Assembly (NCBI RefSeq): GCF_018860965.1
Contig: NZ_JAHKQF010000002.1
Coordinates: 372,001-436,000, forward strand
Length of the DNA stretch: 64,000 bases
Reading direction: 5' to 3'
DNA from: Alteromonas sp. C1M14
GTDB taxonomy: Bacteria > Pseudomonadota > Gammaproteobacteria > Enterobacterales > Alteromonadaceae
Part shown: one piece after another, positions 46,127-59,566 of the stretch
Layout: each line of letters opens with the position of its first letter
Position numbering within the stretch: the stretch's first letter is position 1
Translations under genes and position numbers: made by a program
Notes under the pieces: model-generated
What the model was told of the DNA's origin: nothing
Seen by the model: the letters and a program-made list of their open reading frames with translations, nothing else
The model's database searches: none

Positions 46127-46345
46127 ATGGCGGTAGGTAAAGTTAAATGGTTTAACAACGCAAAAGGATTCGGATTTATCGTTCCTGAAGACGGTGGTGA
46201 AGATATCTTCGCACACTACTCAACCATTCAAATGGAAGGGTATCGGTCCCTCAAGGCTGGCCAGGAAGTAACCTTCGATGTACAGCAAGGCCCTAAAGGC
46301 CTTCACGCTGAAAACATCGGGGTTGTAGACGAACCAGAACGTTAA
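46127..46345 (+). CDS. cspD: Cold-shock domain protein, CspD-like
   Basis: A 72-residue cold-shock domain protein with RNP1 KGFGFIV and RNP2 DIFAHYS, binding single-stranded nucleic acid. CspD in E. coli is a stationary-phase replication inhibitor; the equivalent location next to clpS-clpA and the C-terminal extension beyond the CSD core (VVDEPER) support this identity. AAGAGGAAG precedes the ATG. A structured leader and terminator frame the gene. Confidence 0.92.
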   Translation: MAVGKVKWFNNAKGFGFIVPEDGGEDIFAHYSTIQMEGYRSLKAGQEVTFDVQQGPKGLHAENIGVVDEPER

Positions 46346-46364
46346 AATTTATACCTGATACTCC

Positions 46365-46400
46365 AGGGCCTTTACTGATTGCAGTACAAGGCCCTTTTTA
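46365..46400 (+). terminator. Terminator after cspD
   Basis: Stem AGGGCCTT/AAGGCCCT extended inwards by TACTG/CAGTA with one bulged base, then a T run. Confidence 0.82.
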
Positions 46401-46435
46401 TTTTCTACAATATAAAGAAACACCCTAATTTAGGT

Positions 46436-46467
46436 AAAAAAAAACCGGCCCAAGGCCGGTTTTTTTA
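46436..46467. terminator. Terminator after icd
   Basis: Stem AACCGGCC/GGCCGGTT with a 3-base loop, with A run before and T run after, so it works on both strands. It lies 16 bp after the icd stop. Confidence 0.85.
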
Positions 46468-46482
46468 TTAAAAGCGTCAAAC

Positions 46483-49113
<2,631 letters not shown>

Positions 49114-49656
49114 GTGAAAGCCAACAGCACAGTAATTCTGTTTAATAAGCCCTTCAACGTGCTTACCCAATTTACGGATCAAGCTGGCAGGCAAACCCTC
49201 AAAGATTATATTCCTGTGCCCGGTGTTTATGCCGCAGGACGCTTAGATCGCGACTCCGAAGGGCTACTGGTACTAACTGACGATGGCAAACTACAACACC
49301 GATTAGCAAACCCAAAGCAAAAAACCTCAAAAACCTATTGGGTTCAGGTAGAAGGCACGCCCGACGCCAAGGCTCTTGACGCGCTGCGCCACGGGGTAAC
49401 ACTGAAAGACGGCCTTACTCGGCCAGCTAAAGTCTCTGTTATCGAGACGCCGTCTGTGTGGCCTCGCACACCGCCTGTCCGTTTCAGGCAACATATTCCG
49501 ACCACTTGGTTGTCTATTACCCTAACGGAAGGTAAAAACCGCCAAGTGCGTCGCATGACAGCCCATGTTGGTTACCCTACCCTGCGGCTCATTCGTTATC
49601 GAATAGGTAGCTGGACCATAGACGGAATTGGAAACGGTGAGTACATCACGCTTTAA
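49114..49656 (+). CDS. rluE: 23S rRNA pseudouridine(2457) synthase
   Basis: RluE-type synthase for U2457 of 23S rRNA. The 180-residue product lacks an S4 domain and carries the catalytic aspartate in [17 protein letters not shown], the KTYWVQVEG strand and [20 protein letters not shown]. The start is GTG, with AGGAG 7 bases upstream. It is divergent from icd, as in E. coli where rluE and icd are also neighbours. Confidence 0.93.
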   Translation: MKANSTVILFNKPFNVLTQFTDQAGRQTLKDYIPVPGVYAAGRLDRDSEGLLVLTDDGKLQHRLANPKQKTSKTYWVQVEGTPDAKALDALRHGVTLKDGLTRPAKVSVIETPSVWPRTPPVRFRQHIPTTWLSITLTEGKNRQVRRMTAHVGYPTLRLIRYRIGSWTIDGIGNGEYITL

Positions 49657-49737
49657 GCCACCCATGCCTGTGATTCAGCACGGTTATCAAGCATAAAAAA
49701 ACAGTACATATTAGAACAGATAACCCTATGATCCGCC

Positions 49738-49766
49738 GTGCCATATGTATTGATATCTGATAGAAT
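49738..49766 (+). promoter_or_regulatory. Proposed mnmA promoter
   Basis: GTGCCA (49738-49743), 17 bp, TAGAAT (49761-49766). It gives a leader of about 47 bases before mnmA. Confidence 0.42.
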
Positions 49767-49819
49767 CCGCGCCCTGTTTCATTGTTCAGACTTAAACTAA
49801 AACCCGGTAAAGAGTAGCT

Positions 49820-50934
49820 ATGTCATCAGTTGAAAAACAATCTCCTGCTTCACAAAAAGTCATCGTTGGTATGTCAGGCGGTGTGGACTCGTCGGTTTCT
49901 GCGTATTTATTGCAGCAGCAAGGGTATCAGGTAGAAGGCCTTTTCATGAAAAACTGGGAAGAGGATGATGATGATGAGTATTGCTCTGCCGCAGAGGATT
50001 TAGCTGACGCACAGGCAGTGGCTGACAAACTGGGTATCGAGTTACACACCATTAATTTTGCAGCTGAGTACTGGGATAATGTGTTTAAGTACTTTTTGCA
50101 AGAATATAAAGCGGGACGCACCCCTAATCCCGACATCATGTGTAATAAAGAAATCAAATTCAAAGCCTTTCTTGAGTTTGCTGCCGAAGATCTAGGTGCA
50201 GACTTTATTGCCACAGGCCATTACGTACGCCGTCGGTTCACCGATGGTCACTGGCAAATGCTTCGGGGCTTAGACGGCAACAAAGACCAAAGTTATTTTC
50301 TTTACACCCTGGGTGAAGAGCATATCGCCAAAACCCTGTTCCCGGTTGGGGAGCTAGAAAAACCTCGAGTACGGGAAATCGCCGAAGAACAAGGCCTAGT
50401 GACCGCAGATAAAAAAGACTCCACGGGCATTTGTTTTATCGGTGAACGTAAATTCAAAGACTTCCTGTCGCGATACCTCCCCGCTCAACCTGGCATAATA
50501 GAAACTGCCGATGGTGATGTTATCGGTGAACACGAAGGGCTCATGTACCACACTTTAGGGCAACGCAAAGGGCTCCATATTGGTGGTTTGGCCGACTATG
50601 GTGACGACCCATGGTATGTGGTAGACAAAGATGTCGCACGTAACGTATTGATTGTGGGCCAAGGTGCTGACCACCCTCGCCTCTATTCAAAAGGGTTAGT
50701 AGCGAAGCAACTGCACTGGGTAGATCGTCAAAATGTCACAGCCCCCATGCGAGCGGTTGTAAAAACCCGATATCGTCAGCAGGATATTCCTTGTACCATT
50801 ACGCCGTTAGACGATGATCATATTGAGGTCATTTTCGACACCCCACAAAAAGCCGTCACGCCAGGCCAATCTGCGGTATTTTATCAGCGAGAAGTCTGTC
50901 TCGGTGGTGGCATAATAGAGAGTTATCAGCGCTG

Positions 50935-50935
<1 letters not shown>
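49820..50935 (+). CDS. mnmA: tRNA-specific 2-thiouridylase
   Basis: Thiolates wobble U34 of tRNAs for Lys, Glu and Gln. The 371-residue product has the PP-loop [15 protein letters not shown], the acidic [14 protein letters not shown] region, catalytic cysteines in [12 protein letters not shown] and [10 protein letters not shown], and the C-terminal beta domain. hflD follows with a 1-base overlap and then purB, the same order as in E. coli (mnmA-hflD-purB). Confidence 0.97.
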
Positions 50936-52949
<2,014 letters not shown>

Positions 52950-52990
52950 TTCTCAGGGTATATGATTTACCAACAGGTATTTCTAATATG

Positions 52991-53015
52991 AAGGCTGCCA
53001 ACGCAGCCTTCGTCA
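52991..53015 (+). terminator. Terminator-like hairpin after purB
   Basis: Stem AAGGCTGC/GCAGCCTT, loop CAAC, followed by CGTCATTTTC. It has only a short T tract and lies between purB and the cyclase gene. Confidence 0.6.
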
Positions 53016-53033
53016 TTTTCGCCCAGGGATTGT

Positions 53034-54239
53034 GTGAATACATTTAAAGAAATCGCGAATCAAACAGTTATCAAACTTATAAGACGGTTATCGGCAGCCA
53101 TTGTGGCTAGTTTGGTGCTCTATACCCTAGCGGTTGTCTTTCTACTTAAAGATTTCTCCTTTTCTATCTTGGTTTTAATTGCCACCCACGGCTTACTTTT
53201 CATCAGTATTCTTATTCTTACCTATCAAAAAAACCCGTATGCAGCGAAATCGGCGCGGTTTATTTTTGTGGGCAGTTGTATGGCGCTCTTTACCCTCTTA
53301 TCGTTACTTTGGCATCAAGACACCGGGCTACAACAGTTTTTACTCGTGGGTATGATCACCAGTGGTTTTCTGTTTTCACGCCATGAAAAAAACGCCCGTC
53401 GAATAGCAGAATACAGTTATGCCGCTCTATACCTCATGGTTGAAGCCATGATCGTTTTTAATACCACTCATACTTTCGCAACCTTGCGGCTAGCCAATGG
53501 GGTGATCCTTGTAGTCAGTGGCATCATCATGCTGCGACTAGTGCGGGGTAAAATAGAACGCCAAGCCGAAGCTTTAATGCTATCTGAAAAAAGAAACCGT
53601 GCATTATTACGAAGTATGTTACCCAGTGCCCCTGGTTCGCCTAACGAGCATTGGCCGCTAGGCCATACCGAGAAAATCGATAACGTATCGGTATTGTTTG
53701 CTGATTTACAAGGCTATACCACTCTGAGTGAGACTTATGATGATGCTGATATCGTGCGCATTCTCGATGATATCTATCATTTATTCGATGCCCATGCACT
53801 GCGCCTTGGGATAGAAAAAATCAAAACTAACGGTGATGAATACATGGCAGCCATCGGCGTGCCGCTCACCTATTTACACACCCCTGAGGAAAACACCGAC
53901 CAAACCGTTACCATGTGTTTATTTGCAAAAGCGCTACTACGCAGTTTTAACTCATTGGTAGAAAAAAGAAACCTCGGCTGTAATATTCGTATTGGCATTG
54001 CCACCGGATCGGTAACCGGAGGTATTATTGGCGCACATAAACCCCATTTTGATATATGGGGTAAAACCGTTAACCGCGCGTCTCGGCTTGAACAAGCCAG
54101 TACCCCCGGCACCATTTCGGTATGCGCAAGAACCCGGGGACAAATTCTAGATAGTAAAACCGATTCCCTCGCATTTTCTGAGAGCTTCGTTGTGGGCGAT
54201 AACCTCGTTGCCCACACACTCCTAATGGAACCATCTTAA
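53034..54239 (+). CDS. Membrane-bound class III adenylyl cyclase
   Basis: A 401-residue protein with about six membrane helices (18-170), a short coiled linker and a class III cyclase domain. Catalytic positions are intact: metal ligands D224 (FADLQGY) and D268 (KTNGDEYMA), adenine-selecting K264 and D340 (HFDIWGKT), and transition-state N347 and R351 (VNRASR). This residue set predicts ATP as substrate and cAMP as product. The N-terminal region probably senses a membrane-borne or small signal, but I cannot name it. GTG 53034 has AGGG upstream. It lies between purB and roxA. Confidence 0.87.
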   Translation: MNTFKEIANQTVIKLIRRLSAAIVASLVLYTLAVVFLLKDFSFSILVLIATHGLLFISILILTYQKNPYAAKSARFIFVGSCMALFTLLSLLWHQDTGLQQFLLVGMITSGFLFSRHEKNARRIAEYSYAALYLMVEAMIVFNTTHTFATLRLANGVILVVSGIIMLRLVRGKIERQAEALMLSEKRNRALLRSMLPSAPGSPNEHWPLGHTEKIDNVSVLFADLQGYTTLSETYDDADIVRILDDIYHLFDAHALRLGIEKIKTNGDEYMAAIGVPLTYLHTPEENTDQTVTMCLFAKALLRSFNSLVEKRNLGCNIRIGIATGSVTGGIIGAHKPHFDIWGKTVNRASRLEQASTPGTISVCARTRGQILDSKTDSLAFSESFVVGDNLVAHTLLMEPS

Positions 54240-54246
54240 ACGCATC

Positions 54247-55389
54247 ATGTATACATTATCGTCAGACTTTGATATTGCCACATTTCTTAACGAATATTGG
54301 CAAAAAAAACCATTGGTTATTCGCCAAGGATTAACCGCCTTTTCTGATCCCATAGACGAAAACGACTTAGCAGGGCTAGCTCAAGAAGACGACGTAGATA
54401 GTCGTATTGTCAGTGTTCATGACGACGAACAATGGCACGTTTATCATGGCCCCTTCGATGACTACAACACTGTTTGTCAGGGTAAGTGGACATTGCTAGT
54501 GCAAGGTGTCGACCGTTACAGTGACGACATCAACGGGCTGATGGAAGCATTTAACTTTATTCCATACTGGCGAATGGATGATGTGATGATAAGCTACGCC
54601 GTTAAAGGGGCTGGCGTGGGACCTCACACCGACCAATACGATGTTTTTCTTATTCAAGGGAAAGGAAAACGGGCGTGGCAAGTGGGGGCACCCGGCAACT
54701 ACACCCCTCGTTATCCCCATAAGGATCTACAACAAATCGCGGGGTTTGCCCCACAAATAGACGTGGTATTAGAGCCCGGCGATATTCTGTATATCCCTCC
54801 GGGCTGGCCTCACGATGGCCAGGCTTTAGAAGATTGTTTGACCTATTCCGTTGGCTTTCGCGCACCGGATCAGCACCAGATATTACAGCACGTCACCGAT
54901 GAATTGACCGCGGCACACTGTCAGCCCGTTAGGTACAGCGATCCAAACCTAACCCAACCCCGTCACCCGGGTATGATTTCACCCACAGAAGTCAGTACGC
55001 TACGTGAAATGATAATTGACCTTATTAGCTCACCAGACAGTGACCACGCGCTTATGAGTTTGCTTAGCATGCAGCACCTGCCAGAAAGCGATACACCTGT
55101 GCCTGTTACAACTGACGAAGTACGTACTTTGCTTGAAAATGGCGGCGAAATTATCCGACTTCTCGGCTGTAAACCCGTGTTTAATGAAAACCAAAATAGT
55201 ACAAATTTTACTTTCTACGTTAACGGCGAGGCATTTCATACCCCAAAGGTTCTTGAGCAGGTGATGTGGGAAATTCTACGGGGAGCGCCAATAGATGAAG
55301 CCTGGCTTGGCAACAGCGAAGAGCAAGAATCATTGCTGAGTATACTGGCATTACTCATTAATAAGGGGTACTGGGAAATGATCTCTTAG
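54247..55389 (+). CDS. roxA: Ribosomal protein uL16 3-hydroxylase (RoxA/YcfD)
   Basis: JmjC/cupin oxygenase, Fe(II) and 2-oxoglutarate dependent, that hydroxylates an arginine of ribosomal protein L16 in E. coli. The 380-residue product has the iron-binding HTDQYD (H and D) and a later histidine in YIPPGWPHDGQAL, plus the N-terminal EYWQKKPLVIRQ typical of YcfD. A C-terminal winged-helix-like region follows. It starts 7 bp after the cyclase stop with a poor ribosome-binding site, so coupling with the cyclase gene is possible. Confidence 0.93.
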   Translation: MYTLSSDFDIATFLNEYWQKKPLVIRQGLTAFSDPIDENDLAGLAQEDDVDSRIVSVHDDEQWHVYHGPFDDYNTVCQGKWTLLVQGVDRYSDDINGLMEAFNFIPYWRMDDVMISYAVKGAGVGPHTDQYDVFLIQGKGKRAWQVGAPGNYTPRYPHKDLQQIAGFAPQIDVVLEPGDILYIPPGWPHDGQALEDCLTYSVGFRAPDQHQILQHVTDELTAAHCQPVRYSDPNLTQPRHPGMISPTEVSTLREMIIDLISSPDSDHALMSLLSMQHLPESDTPVPVTTDEVRTLLENGGEIIRLLGCKPVFNENQNSTNFTFYVNGEAFHTPKVLEQVMWEILRGAPIDEAWLGNSEEQESLLSILALLINKGYWEMIS

Positions 55390-55413
55390 TTTTATTTCGT
55401 ACCCCATTAATGC

Positions 55414-55435
55414 GGCGGGCCTTACGAGGCCTGCC
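55414..55435. terminator. Hairpin at shared 3' end of roxA and DUF4826 gene
   Basis: Stem GGCGGGCCT/AGGCCTGCC with one wobble pair and loop TACG. No long T tract on either strand, so it is a weak terminator or 3' stabiliser. It overlaps the last codons of the minus-strand gene. Confidence 0.42.
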
Positions 55436-55841
55436 ACAATTTATCGTGCTCAGCAAAGTCGTGCATTTTTTCCGCCCGATTACGTAAGATACCGGCAAAC
55501 TTCAATTGGGTTTCATCTGCCACATTGGAGCGTTCAATATTCTCTGCTTTTATCTGCCAACTTAAGGCAAAATGACGCAACGCATCTTGGGCAGTATTGG
55601 CATTATCACCCGCAATAAAGTCAGCGGGTAAATCGCCGCTTAGCGCCCAATAAGCTTTATTTTCTAATGATTTAACATGCCATATTGCAAAATACGGCAT
55701 GAGATAGCGGCTCTTTCCATGATCCACTGAATTGACGACAACGCCGTTTTCAGCCAGATGTTTACTGGCATGTTGCAACTGGCTTCTAACCCAGTCGCCG
55801 CGGGCTTGCTCGGAGATTTCTTGAGAGTTTTGTTCTGTCAT
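55422..55841 (-). CDS. DUF4826-like small protein
   Basis: A 139-residue soluble protein with the pattern ARGDWVRSQLQHASKHLAENG, VDHGKSRYLMPYFAIWHVKS, and YWALSGDLPADFI. I recognise it as probably DUF4826, found in Alteromonadales-type genomes; the function is unknown. No signal peptide. Monocistronic, convergent with roxA. Confidence 0.72.
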   Translation of the reverse strand: MTEQNSQEISEQARGDWVRSQLQHASKHLAENGVVVNSVDHGKSRYLMPYFAIWHVKSLENKAYWALSGDLPADFIAGDNANTAQDALRHFALSWQIKAENIERSNVADETQLKFAGILRNRAEKMHDFAEHDKLWQAS

Positions 55842-55925
55842 ACTTTACACTTTCTTACAGGTTTATACTTGGTTTTTATTCTAGATCCCCTATTCTAGAC
55901 GTAACTGATGAAATAGGACACCGTT

Positions 55926-56144
55926 ATGTTAAAACCGCTACGCATTACCTTGGGTGCCATTCTCGCTTTGGCAGGCGTTGTACTGACGGTCATTCCAGGC
56001 TCCACCTTGTTAGTCTTGGCTGGTCTGGTGGTACTTAGCTACGATATCCCCCGTGCTAGAGTTTGGTTAAAACACGTGCAAACGGGCATGCAGCGCGGTG
56101 CGCGCAAGCTCGATAGTTTTCTTTTAGCTCGCAAATTACGATAA
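55926..56144 (+). CDS. Small membrane protein, PGPGW-like family
   Basis: A 72-residue protein with two membrane helices separated by a tight Pro-Gly turn (VLTVIPGSTLLVLAGLVVL) and a basic amphipathic tail (ARVWLKHVQTGMQRGARKL). This resembles the putative PGPGW membrane family, although the second half of that motif is not conserved. The function is unknown. A shared terminator follows. Confidence 0.7.
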   Translation: MLKPLRITLGAILALAGVVLTVIPGSTLLVLAGLVVLSYDIPRARVWLKHVQTGMQRGARKLDSFLLARKLR

Positions 56145-56178
56145 AAAAAAGCCGCTTCAATGAAGCGGCTTTTTTAGT
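56145..56178. terminator. Bidirectional terminator between small membrane gene and ppsA
   Basis: Stem GCCGCTTC/GAAGCGGC with a short loop, flanked by A and T runs. Confidence 0.88.
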
Positions 56179-56187
56179 TTTTAGTCT

Positions 56188-58590
56188 TTATCCATGCTTT
56201 TCAGCAAGGTATAACCAAGTTTCAACCACTGTGTCTGGGTTAAGGGATACGGAATCGATACCTTCTTCCACTAACCATGCGGCAAAATCTTCGTGATCAG
56301 ACGGTCCCTGACCACATATTCCTACATACTTGCCCCGTTTCTTCGCCGTTCTAATGGCCATTGACAGTAACGCTTTTACTGCTTCATCTCGTTCATCAAA
56401 CAAGTGGGCAATCACCCCTGAATCACGATCAAGACCTAACGTTAACTGGGTTAAGTCGTTCGAGCCAATGGAGAAGCCATCAAAGATGTCAAGGAACTGG
56501 TCTGCGAGTAAGGCATTTGACGGTAATTCACACATCATAATAACCCGAAGGCCATTTTCGCCCTGCACCAACCCTTCTTCTCTTAGTAGCTCTATAACTT
56601 GACGACCTTCTTCAAGAGTACGTACAAAGGGGATCATAATTTCTACGTTAGTGAGGCCCATTATATTTCTTACCCGTTTTACCGCTTCGCACTCAAGGGC
56701 AAAACAATCACGGAAGTCTTCAGAAATATAGCGGCTAGCACCACGGAAACCTAACATAGGGTTTTCTTCGTCTGGCTCGTATTGGTGACCGCCGACCAAA
56801 TTAAAGTATTCATTGGATTTGAAATCGGACATACGTACGATAACTTTTTTCGGCGAGAACGCCGCACCAATGGTGGCAATCCCTTCTACAAGCTTCTGAA
56901 TGTAGTATTCTTTGGGCGATTCGTAACCCGCAATCATTTCACTGATTTCTTCTTTTAACTCTTCAGCTTGATCATCAAAATTCAACAACGCTTTAGGGTG
57001 AACGCCGATCATTCGGTTGATGATAAACTCAAGACGGGCCAAGCCGACGCCAGCACTCGGCAAGCGAGCGAAATCAAATGCCCGATCTGGATTACCCACG
57101 TTCATCATTACTTTTAACGGTAAATCAGGCATGGCATCAATACGAGATGTCACCACATCAAATTCCAGCTCGTTGCTATAGATGTACCCAGTGTCGCCTT
57201 GAGCACAAGAAACCGTCACCTTATCGCCGTTGCTAATGGAGTCGGTGGCGTTGCCACAACCTACAACCGCTGGGATCCCCAATTCACGGGCAATAATAGC
57301 AGCATGACAGGTACGTCCTCCTCGGTTGGTCACAATCGCAGAGGCTTTTTTCATGATAGGTTCCCAATCTGGATCCGTCATGTCTGTGACTAGCACATCA
57401 CCAGCTTGGATCTTGTCCATTTCTTCAATGGAACCTAAAACCTTCGCTTCGCCTGAGCCAATTTTATGTCCGATAGCACGACCTTCACACACGATGCTAC
57501 CATTGTCTTTTAGCTGGTAGCGCTCAATAGATTGGCTGTCTTCTCGACTACGTACGGTTTCGGGTCTGGCCTGCACGATATACAGTTTACCGTCAGTCCC
57601 ATCCTTCGCCCATTCAATATCCATTGGACGCTTGTAGTGCTTTTCGATGATCATGGCTTGTTTAGCCAACTCTTGCACTTCCTCATCGTTTAATGAGAAA
57701 CGCATACTGTCAGCTTTATCGATATCCACAATGGAAACCTGTTTACCGTGGGCTTGATCATCAGAATAAATCATCTTGATCAGCTTACTGCCTAAATTGC
57801 GGCGTAGTATGGCTGGGTTACCTTTGTCTAACGTAGGCTTGTGGACATAAAATTCATCGGGGTTAACGGCTCCTTGGACCACCATTTCACCCAATCCGAA
57901 AGAACTGGTAATGAACACCACATCGTCGAAACCTGATTCAGTATCGATGGTGAACATGACACCAGAAGAGGCCACATCACTGCGCACCATGCGCTGTATG
58001 CCTGCTGATAAGGCCACACCCTTGTGATCGTAACCTTGGTGTACACGATAAGAAATGGCTCGGTCGTTAAACAAGGAAGCGAAAACGTGCTTAATGGCAA
58101 CCAGAACGGACTCGTAACCTTTTACATTAAGAAAGGTTTCTTGCTGCCCTGCAAATGACGCATCTGGCATATCTTCTGCGGTCGCTGAAGAGCGCACAGC
58201 AAAAGAGGCCTCGTTACCTGCGTCGCCTTGTAAACTTTCAAACGCACCACGGATAGCATTTTCTAATTCGCTCTGAAACGGCGTATCAATGATCCACTGA
58301 CGAATTTCTTTACCAGCTTCGGCCAAGGCATTAACGTCGTCTACATCCAGTGAATCCAATACTTCATGAATGCGCGCTTCTAAGCCACTTTGATCAAGAA
58401 ACTCATTGAAGGCCTCAGCAGTGGTTGCAAATCCGCCCGGTACTTGAACACCTGCGTTTGCTAAGTTTGAAATCATTTCACCCAACGATGCATTCTTGCC
58501 GCCAACGCGACCTACATCATGCATCCCCAATTCTTGATACCAAAGTACATATTCTTGCACCGCAAAGCCTCCAGCTTTTTCTAAATTCAT
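56188..58590 (-). CDS. ppsA: Phosphoenolpyruvate synthase
   Basis: Makes PEP from pyruvate using ATP, giving AMP and phosphate, the gluconeogenic bypass of pyruvate kinase. The 800-residue product has the N-terminal ATP-binding block ([12 protein letters not shown]), the phosphorylated histidine in [20 protein letters not shown], and the C-terminal PEP-binding [18 protein letters not shown] with the catalytic cysteine in [11 protein letters not shown] chose ATG 58590, which is near the E. coli N-terminus; a TTG at 58650 would add 20 residues. Divergent from ppsR. A HexR-like box lies upstream. Confidence 0.96.
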   Translation of the reverse strand: MNLEKAGGFAVQEYVLWYQELGMHDVGRVGGKNASLGEMISNLANAGVQVPGGFATTAEAFNEFLDQSGLEARIHEVLDSLDVDDVNALAEAGKEIRQWIIDTPFQSELENAIRGAFESLQGDAGNEASFAVRSSATAEDMPDASFAGQQETFLNVKGYESVLVAIKHVFASLFNDRAISYRVHQGYDHKGVALSAGIQRMVRSDVASSGVMFTIDTESGFDDVVFITSSFGLGEMVVQGAVNPDEFYVHKPTLDKGNPAILRRNLGSKLIKMIYSDDQAHGKQVSIVDIDKADSMRFSLNDEEVQELAKQAMIIEKHYKRPMDIEWAKDGTDGKLYIVQARPETVRSREDSQSIERYQLKDNGSIVCEGRAIGHKIGSGEAKVLGSIEEMDKIQAGDVLVTDMTDPDWEPIMKKASAIVTNRGGRTCHAAIIARELGIPAVVGCGNATDSISNGDKVTVSCAQGDTGYIYSNELEFDVVTSRIDAMPDLPLKVMMNVGNPDRAFDFARLPSAGVGLARLEFIINRMIGVHPKALLNFDDQAEELKEEISEMIAGYESPKEYYIQKLVEGIATIGAAFSPKKVIVRMSDFKSNEYFNLVGGHQYEPDEENPMLGFRGASRYISEDFRDCFALECEAVKRVRNIMGLTNVEIMIPFVRTLEEGRQVIELLREEGLVQGENGLRVIMMCELPSNALLADQFLDIFDGFSIGSNDLTQLTLGLDRDSGVIAHLFDERDEAVKALLSMAIRTAKKRGKYVGICGQGPSDHEDFAAWLVEEGIDSVSLNPDTVVETWLYLAEKHG

Positions 58591-58675
58591 GTGGCCTAGT
58601 TTACCCAGACCCGTTATGTTAGTTGCCGAGGATGCTGCTACTTGGTTCAAAGCAGACTAGCTTTTCGACTGTTTC

Positions 58676-58705
58676 ATCTTAGAATGGGGAAAAATTGAAA
58701 GTAAA
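58676..58705 (-). promoter_or_regulatory. Proposed ppsA promoter
   Basis: On the minus strand TTTACT (58700-58705), 18 bp, then TAAGAT (58676-58681). Both elements are weak, as expected if an activator helps. Confidence 0.38.
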
Positions 58706-58719
58706 ATCTTTCTTCATTT

Positions 58720-58734
58720 CGTAAGAAAATTACT
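58720..58734. promoter_or_regulatory. HexR-like box between ppsA and ppsR
   Basis: CGTAAGAAAATTACT matches the HexR consensus at 12 of 15 positions, with the AAAATTAC core intact. It lies about 15 bp upstream of the proposed ppsA -35, an activator position. Confidence 0.45.
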
Positions 58735-58753
58735 ACAAAATTAAGGATCTGTT

Positions 58754-59566
58754 TTGCGCACGGCATATTATATTTCAGACGGTACTGCCATCACTGCCGA
58801 AGTCTTCGGCCACGCCTTGCTGTCTCTATTCCCCATCCAGTTCAACCACACCACGATCCCCTTCGTTGAAAACGAAGAACAGGCCTATAAGGTTTTAGAA
58901 AAAATATCTGAAAGTTTTCAAGATACCGGAGAGAGGCCGCTCGTTTTTTATACAATTGTGAATGTGGAAATTAGGAAAATTATCGCCCGTTCGGTGGGAA
59001 TTAATTATAATTTTCTCGATCAATTTGTTGCGCCCGTGGAAAAAGTGCTCGGTGTGCCGTCTAAACCCGAGAAGCACCGCACTCACAGTATTCATGAGAA
59101 GACCTATGATATTCGTATTGAAGCGGTAAATTACGCGTTAGCTAACGATGATGGTAGTAGTATTCGAAACTATGATGAAGCCGACATTATTTTGGTGGGT
59201 GTTTCTCGCTCTGGCAAAACCCCTACCAGCTTATATTTGGCATTACAGTACGGTATTAAAGCCGCAAATTACCCATTTACCGAAGAAGACATCGGCGACA
59301 TTCTTAAAATGCCACCGGCGTTGAGGCAGTTTAAACGCAAGTTATTTGGTCTTACCATCGAACCCGAGCGTCTTAGTCAAATCCGTTCTGAACGCAAAGC
59401 CAATAGCCGCTACGCGTCTATTAAGCAGTGTCGCATGGAGTTACGAGAAGTGGAAAACCTTTATCGGCGAGAAAAGATCCCCTTTTTAAATTCAACCCGC
59501 TATTCCATTGAAGAAATTTCGGCCAAGATCTTGGCCGAAACGGGCTTACAACGACGCAAATACTAG
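58754..59566 (+). CDS. ppsR: PEP synthetase regulatory protein (kinase/pyrophosphorylase, DUF299)
   Basis: Bifunctional enzyme that inactivates PpsA by ADP-dependent phosphorylation and reactivates it by phosphorolysis. The 270-residue product has YYISDGTAITAEVFGHALL at the N-terminus and the P-loop VGVSRSGKTPTSLYLA. The start is TTG, with AAGGAT upstream. It is divergent from its target ppsA. Its stop shares the tetranucleotide CTAG with the stop of the convergent sulfotransferase gene. Confidence 0.94.
   Translation: MRTAYYISDGTAITAEVFGHALLSLFPIQFNHTTIPFVENEEQAYKVLEKISESFQDTGERPLVFYTIVNVEIRKIIARSVGINYNFLDQFVAPVEKVLGVPSKPEKHRTHSIHEKTYDIRIEAVNYALANDDGSSIRNYDEADIILVGVSRSGKTPTSLYLALQYGIKAANYPFTEEDIGDILKMPPALRQFKRKLFGLTIEPERLSQIRSERKANSRYASIKQCRMELREVENLYRREKIPFLNSTRYSIEEISAKILAETGLQRRKY

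Noticed and set aside
56188-58650. ppsA starting at TTG 58650
   Set aside because: The 20 extra residues (Ala/Ser/Thr/Gly-rich) are not family-like, and ATG 58590 is near the E. coli start.
58831-59563. Possible frameshift in ppsR because of the TTG start
   Set aside because: The protein is full length with an intact N-terminal ISDGTA motif; TTG with AAGGAT upstream is a sufficient start.
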